The notes: generated by a model not told the origin, from the sequence alone. A DNA stretch of 64,000 nt from JBGRQA01 sp041725895 (GCA_041725895.1 JBGRQA010000002.1:186001-250000); one strand, 5' to 3'. Positions 28,940 through 38,048 are shown, numbered from the stretch's first letter. Numbers and translations are program-made.

Positions 28940-29142
28940 AATTGTTCTGTTTCTTGCAGGCCACTAACCTATATTAAATAAAGAGGAGTTATTTAGTTGT
29001 CCCAAGGACCCTTGTGAAGGGTTTAAAACTAATTCCTTGAATGTTAATTTTTTACTGGCTTCTTTTCGGAGATGTCAGATTTTGATCAACTAACCACTAA
29101 CCAATAGGAACCCGTTTTGGCTAGAAACGGGTTCCCTTTTTT
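28940..29142 (+). ncRNA. Possible small RNA ending in an orphan terminator
   Basis: A very strong terminator (GGAACCCGTTT 29107-29117, loop, AAACGGGTTCC 29125-29135, then cttttttg) lies 320 bases beyond the SPFH terminator with no gene in between. The stretch before it has a further hairpin-like segment (aaggacccttgtgaaggg, about 29003-29020) and no open frame longer than 14 codons. This is the pattern expected for an independently transcribed small RNA. The 5' end is a guess: a poor promoter-like match (TTTG near 28899, AACGTTTG near 28923) would start it about 28935. Strand follows from the T-run. Confidence 0.35.
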
Positions 29143-29519
29143 GTAGCAATTCCCATTTTTCTGACGGTAACAAAAATTTGGAGAATTTTCCTTCCTTTTC
29201 CAGTTTAATAAATATATTTTTCTTTAAAAGAGTTTGTTCGGGGTTGATAATCAGTGAAAACGATTTCGAATAATGGATGAGGAAGGTGTATGTGTGAGTA
29301 TCTGTGGCTTGTTATGAAAAGAAATTTCAGCTTTGACAGGATATGTGTTTTTGGTGTAATAGCTTGGTTGTGTGGGGTGTATGCTTTGTGTTATATAACA
29401 TCCTGTGTTCGGCCATAAAAACATTGAAAAGTGCTTTGAATTCTTTGGAAAGAGAGTAAAATTTGCACCATTGATTATTCGATAATTTCAACTAAAAATT
29501 AAACAAACATCGATTTAGA
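29143..29519. other. 377-base upstream region of the citrate lyase locus
   Basis: No gene recognised; contains the citD promoter candidate at 29435-29465. Confidence 0.45.
29435..29465 (+). promoter_or_regulatory. Promoter candidate of citDEF
   Basis: TTTG at 29435-29438, 19 bases, then AAaaTTTG at 29458-29465 (one mismatch to TAnnTTTG). Transcription would begin near 29472, about 48 bases before citD. Confidence 0.6.
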
Positions 29520-29807
29520 ATGATACCTAAGTTTAAAGCACAGGCCGGAACTTTCGAATCGAGCGATATTATGGTTTTAATAGAGCCCGTTTCAGAAAAT
29601 ACCGGAAGACAAATCGATCTTTCCTCTACTGTTATGTTACAATATGAGGAAGACCTGAAGGCTACCATTAATGCAGTACTTGATGAAATGGAAATTCAAG
29701 ATGTGCATCTTATTGCTAAAGACAAAGGAGCTTTGAATCCAACAATCAAGGCAAGAGTAGAAACCGCAGTTAAACGATCACTAGGTATTCAGGAGGGTAC
29801 ACTATAA
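29520..29807 (+). CDS. citD: Citrate lyase acyl carrier protein (gamma subunit)
   Basis: A 95-residue acyl carrier protein that carries the phosphoribosyl-dephospho-CoA arm on a Ser; Ser14 in AGTFESSDIMV is at the position known from other CitD proteins. Its stop overlaps the citE start by one base (taatg), giving tight coupling. Length is normal for the family. Confidence 0.97.
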   Translation: MIPKFKAQAGTFESSDIMVLIEPVSENTGRQIDLSSTVMLQYEEDLKATINAVLDEMEIQDVHLIAKDKGALNPTIKARVETAVKRSLGIQEGTL

Positions 29808-30703
29808 TGGCTAAGAAGAAAAGAAGATCTATGCTGTACATTCCGGGTAATAACCCAGCGATGGTACAACAAGCCGGAGTTTACGGTTGTGATGCCGTTT
29901 TACTTGACTTAGAAGATGCAGTTGCCTTAAATCAGAAAGATGCTGCTCGTATTTTAGTACGGAACATGCTTAAGACCGTAAATTTTTACGATACTGAGGT
30001 ATGTGTACGCGTGAACAATATTCATACTCCTTTTGGTATGGCTGACCTGGAAGAGATTGTGCCTCTTCAGCCAGACAATATTCGTTTCCCTAAGACCGAA
30101 ACGGTAGAGGATGTGAAGGAAATTATGCGTGAAGTGAACCGTATCGAGAAGGAGCATGGCATTGAAAATCCAACCATGACCATTCACGTGATGATCGAAA
30201 CTGCTAAAGGGGTTGCTAATGTGTACGAGATCGCTGGTTCTGAGCCTCGTATCGATGCAATTACTATTGGTGGCCAGGACTTGACAGCTGATATGGGAAT
30301 CGTGAAAACTCCTGACGGGGTGGGAATCGATTATGCTCGTAAACGAATCGTAATGGCTGGTAAAGCTCACGGATTGGATGTTTTGGATACTGTTTTTGCT
30401 GATGTGAATGATGAGGATGGTTTGCGTGAGGAAACCGAATACATCAAGAAGATTGGTTTTGCAGGAAAAGCCCTGATTAATCCACGCCAGGTAGACGGCG
30501 TTCACGAAGTTTTCAATCCAACCGAAAATGAGGTTCGTAAGGCTTATCGTGTATACTCTGAATTCATCAAAAATAAGAAAGCCGGTATTGGTGTGTTTGC
30601 CATCGACGGAAAAATGGTGGATGCACCTGTTGTACAGCGTGCCATTACAGTGCTGGAGTTTGCGAATATCGACCTGAAAGAGATTGAAGAAAACGCTCAG
30701 TAA
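29807..30703 (+). CDS. citE: Citrate lyase beta subunit (citryl-ACP lyase)
   Basis: A 298-residue TIM-barrel protein of the HpcH/HpaI aldolase family that cleaves citryl-ACP to acetyl-ACP and oxaloacetate. Landmarks: RRSMLYIPGNNPAMVQ, CDAVLLDLEDAVALNQK, MIETAKGVANVYEIA, AITIGGQDLTADMG and GKALINPRQV. Second gene of citDEF. Confidence 0.97.
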   Translation: MAKKKRRSMLYIPGNNPAMVQQAGVYGCDAVLLDLEDAVALNQKDAARILVRNMLKTVNFYDTEVCVRVNNIHTPFGMADLEEIVPLQPDNIRFPKTETVEDVKEIMREVNRIEKEHGIENPTMTIHVMIETAKGVANVYEIAGSEPRIDAITIGGQDLTADMGIVKTPDGVGIDYARKRIVMAGKAHGLDVLDTVFADVNDEDGLREETEYIKKIGFAGKALINPRQVDGVHEVFNPTENEVRKAYRVYSEFIKNKKAGIGVFAIDGKMVDAPVVQRAITVLEFANIDLKEIEENAQ

Positions 30704-30741
30704 GTAGTTGTTTTGTTGGATTTTTAAATGCAAAAGAAAAA

Positions 30742-32301
30742 ATGAAAAACGTATTAGGAGTTGAAATTCCTGAATATATAGATGGTTTGGGAGAACTGGA
30801 GCCTTTTCAAGGTGCCTGGACCAAACTTACTAAGGAGGAGTTGCCAGAAGTTGCAGCCCCCCGTCCGCTAAAAGCCAAGATGGCACAAACTTCCAAAATG
30901 AGTGATTCTTTGGAAGAAGCCATTAAGAAGTGTAATCCACATAATGGAATGACTGTGTCCTTTCACCACCACTTAAGAGGGGGTGACGGAATCTTGATGC
31001 CTACCATTGAGATTTTGGATAAAATGGGAATCACAGACATTACTTTAGCTTCCTCGTCACTGACTTCTGCTCATGACGGTTTGGTACCATACGTTGAGAA
31101 GGGAATGATTACCCGTATCTTCTCATCAGGTATCCGTGGTCGCTTAGGTGAAATTATTTCCATGGGGAAATTGAAGCATCCTGCTGTTATTCACTCTCAT
31201 GGTGGTCGTGTTCGTGATGTGATTTCCGGCCGTATCAAACCTGATCTTGCTGTGTTAGCAGCTTCAGCTGCTGATGAGGAAGGAAACGCAACCGGAGCTT
31301 TCGGTCCTTCTGCATTTGGCTCAATGGGATATGCCCAGGTTGATGCACAATATTCTACGAATGTAATTGTGGTAACCGATAACATGGTGGAATACCCATG
31401 TGTACCATCTTCATTGCCTCAGCATTTTGTTGATCACGTAGTGAAGGTTGACAGTATTGGAGATGCTTCTAAAATTGCTTCCGGTACGACTCGTATTACC
31501 AAGTCGCCTATGGACTTGCGTATTGCCCGTATTGCCGCAACTGTAATTGAGCATTCCGGATTGTTTAAGAATGATATGTCGTTCCAGGTTGGAGCAGGTG
31601 GTGCTTCTTTGGCAGTGGCTAAATTCCTTCGCGAAGACATGAAACGTAAGGATATCAAAGGTAGCTTCATGTTGGGAGGGATTACTTCTTACGGTGTGGA
31701 TATGCTGGAAGAAGGTTTGTTCCAATCTATTTTTGATGTACAGTCTTTCGATGCGGCAGTGAGTTCCTCTGTACTGAACAATCCTCGTCATATTGAAATT
31801 TCTTGTGATCAATATGCCAACCCATACAACTGTGGTGCAATGACCAACAAAGTTGATGTGGTGGTTTTGGGAGCTCTGGAGGTTGATGTTGATTTCAATG
31901 TTAACGTTATTACCGGTTCCTCAGGTGAAATTCGTGGAGCTTCCGGAGGTCACTCCGATACAGCGTCCGGTGCGAACCTGACAGTAATTGTTTGTCCTTC
32001 TTTCCGTGGTCGTTTGCCAATCATTAAGGATCGTGTTCACACCGTAGTTACTCCGGGTGAAAGTGTAGATGTGATTGTAACCGAGCGTGGTGTTTGTGTG
32101 AATCCAGCCAAACCAAATCTTGCAGTTGCATTGAAAAAAGCTGGAGTAAAAGTAGTAGACATCAAGGAGCTGAAAGAGGATGTTGATAAGATGACCGGAA
32201 TTCCAGCTGAAAAACAGTTGGGCGATAAGATTGTAGGTTTGGTGGAATACCGCGATGGTTCTATCATCGATGTGATCTACAATGTTACCAATCTGGAATA
32301 G
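30742..32301 (+). CDS. citF: Citrate lyase alpha subunit (acetyl-ACP:citrate ACP-transferase)
   Basis: A 519-residue CoA-transferase-like subunit that swaps citrate onto the acyl carrier arm. Landmarks: VSFHHHLRGGDGILMPTI, HSHGGRVRDVISGRIKPDL, GSSGEIRGASGGHSDTASGAN. It lies 38 bases after citE and is followed by a strong terminator, so citDEF can be made without the maturation genes. Confidence 0.97.
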   Translation: MKNVLGVEIPEYIDGLGELEPFQGAWTKLTKEELPEVAAPRPLKAKMAQTSKMSDSLEEAIKKCNPHNGMTVSFHHHLRGGDGILMPTIEILDKMGITDITLASSSLTSAHDGLVPYVEKGMITRIFSSGIRGRLGEIISMGKLKHPAVIHSHGGRVRDVISGRIKPDLAVLAASAADEEGNATGAFGPSAFGSMGYAQVDAQYSTNVIVVTDNMVEYPCVPSSLPQHFVDHVVKVDSIGDASKIASGTTRITKSPMDLRIARIAATVIEHSGLFKNDMSFQVGAGGASLAVAKFLREDMKRKDIKGSFMLGGITSYGVDMLEEGLFQSIFDVQSFDAAVSSSVLNNPRHIEISCDQYANPYNCGAMTNKVDVVVLGALEVDVDFNVNVITGSSGEIRGASGGHSDTASGANLTVIVCPSFRGRLPIIKDRVHTVVTPGESVDVIVTERGVCVNPAKPNLAVALKKAGVKVVDIKELKEDVDKMTGIPAEKQLGDKIVGLVEYRDGSIIDVIYNVTNLE

Positions 32302-32335
32302 TATTGCTGATTAAATCTAAACAATACATATCTTT

Positions 32336-32373
32336 ACACCCTGGAAGTTATACAACTTCCGGGGTGTTTCTTT
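32336..32373 (+). terminator. Strong terminator between citF and citXG
   Basis: ACACCC-t-GGAAGTT, loop atac, AACTTCC-g-GGGTGT followed by ttctttat: 13 pairs plus a wobble. It lies inside the cit locus. The next 100 bases hold a CAAGTAACGAG / CTTGTTACGTAATACTTG type dispersed sequence. Confidence 0.85.
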
Positions 32374-32480
32374 ATTTAAGCAGCAAGTAACGAGTATAAA
32401 GTAGAGATTTTTACCTAAAAGTAGGTTTTTCTTGTTACGTAATACTTGGTGCTTGCAACTGGCTAAAAAAAAATCCTGAA

Positions 32481-33887
32481 ATGGATAAATTACTCCAAGA
32501 TATTCTGGCGGCTCGTGAAGAGAGATTGCAACTGCGTCAGGAAATAGCAGCATCGGGAAAGCCTTCATTGAGCTTGACGATGAATATCCCAGGTGTACCC
32601 AAATCAACACCTCTTTATCATTCCTTTTTTATTCATGTTTTGCAGGAGCTCAAGCGTTACCTTGTGTCTTATCGCATTCCTGTTGAATTTAATAAGGAGT
32701 TGGTAACAATTGATTCCGATGGTGATTTCTTCCTTGTTCCTTTGGGCGAGGAATTGCGGGATCTGAAGGAATTGAAATGCCTGACCGAGAAATTTGAGTC
32801 TTCTCATCCTTTGGGACGATTGTTGGATGTTGATTTGGTGGATTCGGAAGGGAATCCGGTATCCTCTGGAAAAGCCAAAACATGTTTTTTTTGTAACGAT
32901 CAACCGGCAATTGTTTGCATGCGCCAGCAAAGGCATAGTTATCAGGAGATGAGAGCTATTGTTGATGAAGAGATTGGAGCTTTTCTTCATAAACAGCATG
33001 GGGAGGTCGTGTGTCGTCGATTGAGTGCCCTGGCTTTGAAAGCTCTATTGCACGAGGTGTCATTGTCGCCAAAACCAGGTTTGGTGGATCGTTTTGACAG
33101 TGGTTCTCACAGGGATATGGATTATGCGACTTTCCTTGATTCAGCTGCTGTTATTTCAAGTTATTTCAAAGATATTGCAGAGTACGGTTTTCAGTTTGAA
33201 GGGGAAAATTTGAAGGAGGCACTTCCCAAATTGCGTCAGCTTGGATTGCAAATGGAGGAGGCGATGTTTGCTGAAACCATAGGTGTGAATACACACAAGG
33301 GAGCGATCTTTCTGTTGGGTTTTTCCTTATTTACGACAGCATATTTGATTGCTGGCTGTCGATATAGTGAGAAGGAGTTTGTGCAATGCATCCGTACGAT
33401 GAATGGGGATTTAGTTGCCAAAGAACTTGGGAAAAAACTATATGACCAGGGCAAGACCCATGGAGAGGAATGCTATGAGCGTTATGGAGACCGGGGAAGA
33501 GGTATTCGCGGAGAGATTCAGAATGGGATGCCTGCTGTTTTTAAGCATGCTCTTCCGGTGTTGCGAAGTGTAATTGGAGATCGTGAAAGGGAAAGTGATG
33601 CTTTGCTTCACAATGCATTAACGCAAACTCTCCTAGCTATTATGGCTTATAATGATGATAGTAATATCCTTTATCGGAAGGGGTTGAGTGTGCTTGAGGA
33701 GTTGAAAAGTCTTTCTGCGATCGCCTTGAATCAGCAAGGAGGCTGTCAGGAGAATGCTGATTTTGAGAAGCTGATTAAGTTTTGCGAAGAGCATCATATT
33801 TCACCCGGAGGATCTGCAGATCTTTTGGCTGTCAGTCTATTTATCTTTTGGGTGGAGCGTGAGTATTCTGACTACCCACTATTATAA
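32481..33887 (+). CDS. citXG: Fused CitX-CitG: citrate lyase prosthetic group synthesis and transfer
   Basis: A 468-residue two-domain protein. Residues about 1-185 are CitX (apo-citrate lyase phosphoribosyl-dephospho-CoA transferase; HPLGRLLDVDLVDSEG), the rest is CitG (triphosphoribosyl-dephospho-CoA synthase; SPKPGLVDRFDSGSHRDMDYATFLDSA, GVNTHKGAIFLLGF, SPGGSADLLAVSLF). Fusions of this order are known in other bacteria. The two activities make the cofactor from ATP and dephospho-CoA and attach it to CitD. All catalytic-looking motifs are intact. Confidence 0.95.
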   Translation: MDKLLQDILAAREERLQLRQEIAASGKPSLSLTMNIPGVPKSTPLYHSFFIHVLQELKRYLVSYRIPVEFNKELVTIDSDGDFFLVPLGEELRDLKELKCLTEKFESSHPLGRLLDVDLVDSEGNPVSSGKAKTCFFCNDQPAIVCMRQQRHSYQEMRAIVDEEIGAFLHKQHGEVVCRRLSALALKALLHEVSLSPKPGLVDRFDSGSHRDMDYATFLDSAAVISSYFKDIAEYGFQFEGENLKEALPKLRQLGLQMEEAMFAETIGVNTHKGAIFLLGFSLFTTAYLIAGCRYSEKEFVQCIRTMNGDLVAKELGKKLYDQGKTHGEECYERYGDRGRGIRGEIQNGMPAVFKHALPVLRSVIGDRERESDALLHNALTQTLLAIMAYNDDSNILYRKGLSVLEELKSLSAIALNQQGGCQENADFEKLIKFCEEHHISPGGSADLLAVSLFIFWVEREYSDYPLL

Positions 33888-33939
33888 AATATTGGGGAGA
33901 AAACAAATAACATTAATCATAAATTGATGATGGTTTTAT

Positions 33940-33974
33940 CCTTCTACAACATGTTTTTTTCATGTTGTAAAGGG
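33940..33974. other. Hairpin between citXG and citC
   Basis: CCTTcTACAACATG, loop ttttttt, CATGTTGTAaAGGG: 9 perfect pairs extended after one mismatch. The T-run sits in the loop rather than after the stem, so it is not a classical terminator; it may cap or attenuate the transcript. Confidence 0.6.
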
Positions 33975-34060
33975 ACGAGAGGTTGAAAAAATATCTCTAA
34001 TATTGGTTAGGTTTAAAACATTAGCAAAAGAATAATTACTAACGACTAACGGGAATAGGT

Positions 34061-35134
34061 ATGGGTGTTGAAAATACCGACTATAGAGAAGAATCACTGG
34101 ACTTGAAAAATCCCTTTGATGTTAAATTAGTGAAGGAGTTTCTGGCGAAATTGGGATTTGATTTTATACCTGAGGATGTAGATTATACTATGATTCTCTA
34201 CAATTTGAATGATGAGGTCATTGGTACCGGATCCTATCAGGGAAGGGTTTTAAAATATGTGGCTGTTGCACCGGAGTTTCGGGAAGGGGCAGCTTTTGCA
34301 CAGATTGTTACCCATCTGATTGATATTGTAATCCAAAAGCATCGTCATATCTTTGTTTATACCAAGCCCCGAAATCTAAAAGTTTTTAAAGGCTTAGGCT
34401 TTACTGAGATTGCCACTGCGGAACCTTTGTTTTCAGTATTGGAGTTCGGGTATGAAAATATCAAAACTTATCAGGATTACCTTCGCTCTATCAAAAGGGA
34501 TGTAAATGTTGGGGATGTAGCTGCTTTGGTGGTGAATTGCAATCCTTTTACCAATGGTCATAAGTTTTTGATTGAGAAGGCGTGTCGGGAGAATCGTGTG
34601 GTGTATCTTTTTGTTGTTGAGGAGGATCGTTCCTCTTTTACTTTTAGTGTTCGCTGGCGTTTGCTTCAGGAGGAGTTGTCACATATTGATAACCTTGTAA
34701 TGGTTCGTGGGGGAAATTATGTGGTATCGGGTACGATATTCCCAAGCTATTTTCTGAAAGAGGAAAATCCTAGTGAAATTGCAGCCAAGCAGGCCGAATT
34801 GGACGTGATTACTTTCATGCGTTACATCGTACCGATCCTTGAAATAAACAAAAGGTATGTTGGTACTGAGATGTACTCTCCAGTAACCGAGGCTTATAAT
34901 GTTGCCATGAAAAAACATTTGCCTTCGAATGGAGTGGAATTAATAGAGATTCCTCGAATTGCTGTTGGGGATACTGATAATTTTATCTCTGCATCGAAAG
35001 TTAGAAAAGCCATTCGTGAGGATCGTCTGGACGAGGTTTTAGATTTTCTTCCCAATTCCACCCGGAGATATTTGCTGTCGGATGAATCAATAGATATTCG
35101 GGAGAAAATTAAAAGAAAAGTGACGAGACATTAG
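34061..35134 (+). CDS. citC: [Citrate (pro-3S)-lyase] ligase
   Basis: A 357-residue enzyme that acetylates the cofactor thiol of CitD with acetate and ATP, switching citrate lyase on. N-terminal GNAT-like domain (about 1-140; YVAVAPEFREGAAFAQIV, KPRNLKVFKGLGF) and C-terminal nucleotidyltransferase with the HxGH-like VVNCNPFTNGHKFLIEKA and the late ISASKVRKAIRE. Last gene of the cit locus, closed by a terminator shared with the PQ-loop gene. Confidence 0.96.
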   Translation: MGVENTDYREESLDLKNPFDVKLVKEFLAKLGFDFIPEDVDYTMILYNLNDEVIGTGSYQGRVLKYVAVAPEFREGAAFAQIVTHLIDIVIQKHRHIFVYTKPRNLKVFKGLGFTEIATAEPLFSVLEFGYENIKTYQDYLRSIKRDVNVGDVAALVVNCNPFTNGHKFLIEKACRENRVVYLFVVEEDRSSFTFSVRWRLLQEELSHIDNLVMVRGGNYVVSGTIFPSYFLKEENPSEIAAKQAELDVITFMRYIVPILEINKRYVGTEMYSPVTEAYNVAMKKHLPSNGVELIEIPRIAVGDTDNFISASKVRKAIREDRLDEVLDFLPNSTRRYLLSDESIDIREKIKRKVTRH

Positions 35135-35156
35135 AGAATAAGATAGGTAAGGAAAT

Positions 35157-35185
35157 AAAAAAGCGGGCTATGAACCCGCTTTTTT
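35157..35185. terminator. Bidirectional terminator between citC and PQ-loop gene
   Basis: AAAAAAGCGGG, loop ctatgaa, CCCGCTTTTTT: perfect 11-bp stem with A/T flanks both ways; two converging genes. Confidence 0.92.
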
Positions 35186-35186
35186 A

Positions 35187-35513
35187 TTATATTTTCTTTT
35201 GGAAGATTTTGTATTTTAATTTGCCCAGACTAGTGGATTTCGTACTGTAGGTGTATTTGGCATAAACAAGATAGAGAACCAGTACCAGATTGAAAAAGTA
35301 GTTGAAGTAGAGTGGAACATGGTAAACTCCCTGCTTGAAATCTCCATATAGGATGTAATAGAAAGTGAATACTTCGCCCCAAAACCATAGCCAAAGAAAC
35401 ATTTCGCTTAGATCGTCAGATTTCCTTGTTCGCCAGGTGTGAATTACCTGAGGGAGAGCGCAAATGGCAAACATAATGCTCCCCATCCATCCAATTATTT
35501 CATTTACAATCAT
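35187..35513 (-). CDS. PQ-loop (SemiSWEET-like) membrane protein
   Basis: A 108-residue protein with three predicted membrane helices and one PQ-loop (ALPQVIHTWRTRKSDDLS), the minimal unit of SemiSWEET-type transporters, which dimerise to move sugars or other small molecules. A basic C-terminal tail follows. Its stop lies inside the terminator region shared with citC. Substrate unknown. Confidence 0.8.
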   Translation of the reverse strand: MIVNEIIGWMGSIMFAICALPQVIHTWRTRKSDDLSEMFLWLWFWGEVFTFYYILYGDFKQGVYHVPLYFNYFFNLVLVLYLVYAKYTYSTKSTSLGKLKYKIFQKKI

Positions 35514-35591
35514 TATACGGTGAATTAAAAATTTGCCGTGAAAATAGAAATTATTTTACAGAATAGTACTCGTTTTTTGAATTTCTATGTT

Positions 35592-37154
35592 TTAATTATG
35601 ACCAATAAGCAGGAGTGTGCGGTCGTCATCAAATTTTGAAACATTGTAGGTCTTGATTAATTCCTCTTCGATGTAACGGGGGGAAAGATCAGTTTTCAGG
35701 TGATGCTTTTTGAGAACAATGCCTAGCGGGTCGTCGCCGATCATTTCACCGCTTTTGTCATTCGTGGCTTCGGTATAACCATCTGTAAAGAAAAGAAGTT
35801 TGTCTCCGGGGCTGAATTTTTGAACAAGACTTTGGTAGGAAGTGTCTTGCAAAACACCTAAAAGAGTGCCAACAATATTCAACTGGGAGATATTCCCTTC
35901 TGCCTTGTTGAAATAGAAAGGGCGAAGAGCTCCTGCCGAAGCAATGCTTACTTTAGATGTGGAAGTACATAGCGAAATGATGCAAAGAGTTGTGAATACC
36001 TCTGATAACTGTATGTCTTTGAAGACGTATTGATTGATGATTTCTAAGAATTTGCCCGGGTTTTCAATGAAATCCAATTCCTTTCTGTTGGCGAAGAAAT
36101 TTATGGTGCTTCGGATGTAGGCAATGTAAGCTGGAACAAAAAACCAGGCATCCCATTTTTTCCCCATTACATCTCCGAGTATAAGAATTTTTTTGTCATC
36201 ATTAACATTGAAAACTTCGTAGTAATCTCCTCCGGGTAATTTATCATAGGGTTGATGCAGGATCTGGATGGAGTAATTGGACAGACTGTCGCTATAATCG
36301 TTTTCAAAACGAATAGGGGACTTTTTTGCTGCCATGTTCAGGGCTGTGAGGTATTTGTTTTTAAGGTCCATCTCGCGTTGAACCTTTGTGTTGATTTGGT
36401 AGGCAAGCAGTTTGGTGTTTAGCCCTTTGTACATGAATCCGCTTACCCGATGGTGTACGTATTGCTCCATTTTGCTTTGGTCCTCGTAGTTTGAAATCAA
36501 AATATTGACGGGGACATGATAGGAAACAATTTCCGTTATTTTTTCCAAAATTTGAGTTGCCCACTCTGCGTTTTCATCAATAATGATACCCCAGATGTTT
36601 AATTCCTGAAGTGTCAGGAAAAAATCAGTATCGGTGTATACCACTTTTATCGAAGTTTTGATGTGTTTGTGAGGCAGGGGGAAGGGTTTTGTGCGGTCTG
36701 CGCAATAAATGATGATACCTCGTTCAAAGCTCACGTTATTCCTTCTGGAGCTGTCCAGGATGTCTTTACGAAGATAAGCCTTTTTAAGATGGGCTTTTAT
36801 TTTGGAGACAAATACTTTTTGTTTTATGGGTTTGGTGATAAAATCATCAGCTCCGTCATTCAGGTTCTTTATCCAGGTTTCTTCCTCCGTGTTACCCGAA
36901 AGAAAAATAAAGGGGGTATGACGGTATTCCGGGGTTTTTCGAAGTTGTCGCACCAATTGGTTACCATCCATCAAAGGCATGTAGAGGTCCGATATGATGA
37001 GGTCGAAAAGTTGTTGCTGGGCTTTTTCAATAGCCTCCTTGCCGTTTTGAGCAAGGGTGGTTTTGTAGCCTAAGCCTTTTAGGGTGAATTCGATAAATTT
37101 AAGAATTACGACGTCATCATCCACTACCAGTATATGAGGAGGTGATTTTACCAT
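35592..37154 (-). CDS. Response regulator with PP2C (SpoIIE-type) phosphatase
   Basis: A 520-residue protein. Receiver domain at 1-130 with phosphoacceptor D56 (LIISDLYMPL) and ITKPIK; a second receiver-like fold without acceptor site (about 145-265); and a SpoIIE/PP2C domain (about 290-520) with LPGGDYYEVF, ILGDVMGKKWDAWF, LLFFTDGYTEAT and DDRTLLLI. PP2C of this kind dephosphorylates STAS anti-anti-sigma proteins; phosphorylation of D56 should switch it. The STAS gene lies only 10 bases upstream and the Hpt gene before that. The order matches the HptB-HsbR-HsbA logic of Pseudomonas. Confidence 0.92.
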   Translation of the reverse strand: MVKSPPHILVVDDDVVILKFIEFTLKGLGYKTTLAQNGKEAIEKAQQQLFDLIISDLYMPLMDGNQLVRQLRKTPEYRHTPFIFLSGNTEEETWIKNLNDGADDFITKPIKQKVFVSKIKAHLKKAYLRKDILDSSRRNNVSFERGIIIYCADRTKPFPLPHKHIKTSIKVVYTDTDFFLTLQELNIWGIIIDENAEWATQILEKITEIVSYHVPVNILISNYEDQSKMEQYVHHRVSGFMYKGLNTKLLAYQINTKVQREMDLKNKYLTALNMAAKKSPIRFENDYSDSLSNYSIQILHQPYDKLPGGDYYEVFNVNDDKKILILGDVMGKKWDAWFFVPAYIAYIRSTINFFANRKELDFIENPGKFLEIINQYVFKDIQLSEVFTTLCIISLCTSTSKVSIASAGALRPFYFNKAEGNISQLNIVGTLLGVLQDTSYQSLVQKFSPGDKLLFFTDGYTEATNDKSGEMIGDDPLGIVLKKHHLKTDLSPRYIEEELIKTYNVSKFDDDRTLLLIGHN

Positions 37155-37164
37155 ATAATATGAA

Positions 37165-37515
37165 TTAGTCCCGATAGATAAAACTATTTAGGCAAGCTGG
37201 TACATCTTGTTGTATGTCAAAGATGGTATCCAGCTGCATGAGTTCAATTAATTCCATTACATCAGTATTGATGTTGCAGAGTTTTAGGGAACTCTGGTTT
37301 TCTTTGGACGTTTTTAATGCTGAAAGTAGGGCACCAAAACCAGAGCTGTCGATAAAGTTGATTTCTTCAAAATCGATAATTAGTCTGGAGCTCGGTGTGG
37401 TAAGAACTTCGTTGAGTTTTTCTTTTATCATGCCTGAATGAATGGCATTAAATCTGTTCCCTTCTGTAAGCCGGAATATTGTGACAGAATTTTCTTGAGT
37501 TGTTTCAATTTTCAT
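37165..37515 (-). CDS. STAS-domain anti-anti-sigma-like protein
   Basis: A 116-residue STAS protein starting at the ATG at 37515 (MKIETTQENS). The open frame extends upstream to 37656, but those codons do not fit the family and would run into the Hpt gene. The phosphorylatable Ser lies in NFIDSSGFGALLSALK. Such proteins are phosphorylated by an anti-sigma kinase and reset by a PP2C phosphatase; here the phosphatase is the next gene (10 bases). Confidence 0.9.
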   Translation of the reverse strand: MKIETTQENSVTIFRLTEGNRFNAIHSGMIKEKLNEVLTTPSSRLIIDFEEINFIDSSGFGALLSALKTSKENQSSLKLCNINTDVMELIELMQLDTIFDIQQDVPACLNSFIYRD

Positions 37516-37592
37516 AATAAAAAGCTTCTTTAATTTTAACCAGTGGGACGAATAATGAAATCCTGCGTCAGAAAAAGAGTTGTTATGAACGA

Positions 37593-38048
37593 TTATAGTT
37601 CGGTTTTGCTTTGTTCCAATTCTTTGATGGCGATGGGACATTGGTTTAGGAAGCAATCGATTAAATCTGGTATGCTTTTAAGTTCTATGTCGTTTTCTTG
37701 TTCATTTTTTATATTGTTCCAATCCCTTTGTTCTTCTTCATCTAAAGTTTGATTCTTTTCTTGTTTTAATTGTAATTCCAGTTTTCGGTTTCCTTTTGAT
37801 AGATGTTCCAGTTTTTCAAGGCAATCACCCAATTGTTCCATTCCCATTGTACGAATGGAAGATTTTGCTTTGTGTGCCAGGGCACCTAAAGCTCCCCAGT
37901 CTCTGGTTTCAAAATAAACGGTTATACCTTCCGTAAATTCAGGGATTTGCTCGAGAAAAATATCGATCATCTCTTTGATGATCTCTTTGTCGTTCCCTGC
38001 CATTTCTTGTAAGTAGGTCAGGTCTGTGTATCTTGTGGTTTCTTTCAT
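37593..38048 (-). CDS. Histidine phosphotransfer (Hpt) protein
   Basis: A 151-residue protein with an Hpt domain at about 10-115; phosphoacceptor His in ALAHKAKSSIRTMG. The C-terminal part is acidic and Gln-rich and ends in a second short helix. No kinase or receiver is fused to it, so it must take phosphate from a hybrid kinase elsewhere and pass it to a receiver, most simply that of the phosphatase two genes downstream. Confidence 0.9.
   Translation of the reverse strand: MKETTRYTDLTYLQEMAGNDKEIIKEMIDIFLEQIPEFTEGITVYFETRDWGALGALAHKAKSSIRTMGMEQLGDCLEKLEHLSKGNRKLELQLKQEKNQTLDEEEQRDWNNIKNEQENDIELKSIPDLIDCFLNQCPIAIKELEQSKTEL

Noticed and set aside
29954..30733. 259-codon frame antisense to citE
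   Set aside because: Shadow of citE; Ser/His/Asn-rich product with no motif.
37516..37656. Longer N-terminus for the STAS protein
   Set aside because: The extra 47 codons overlap the Hpt gene and do not resemble a STAS domain; the ATG at 37515 gives the family start.
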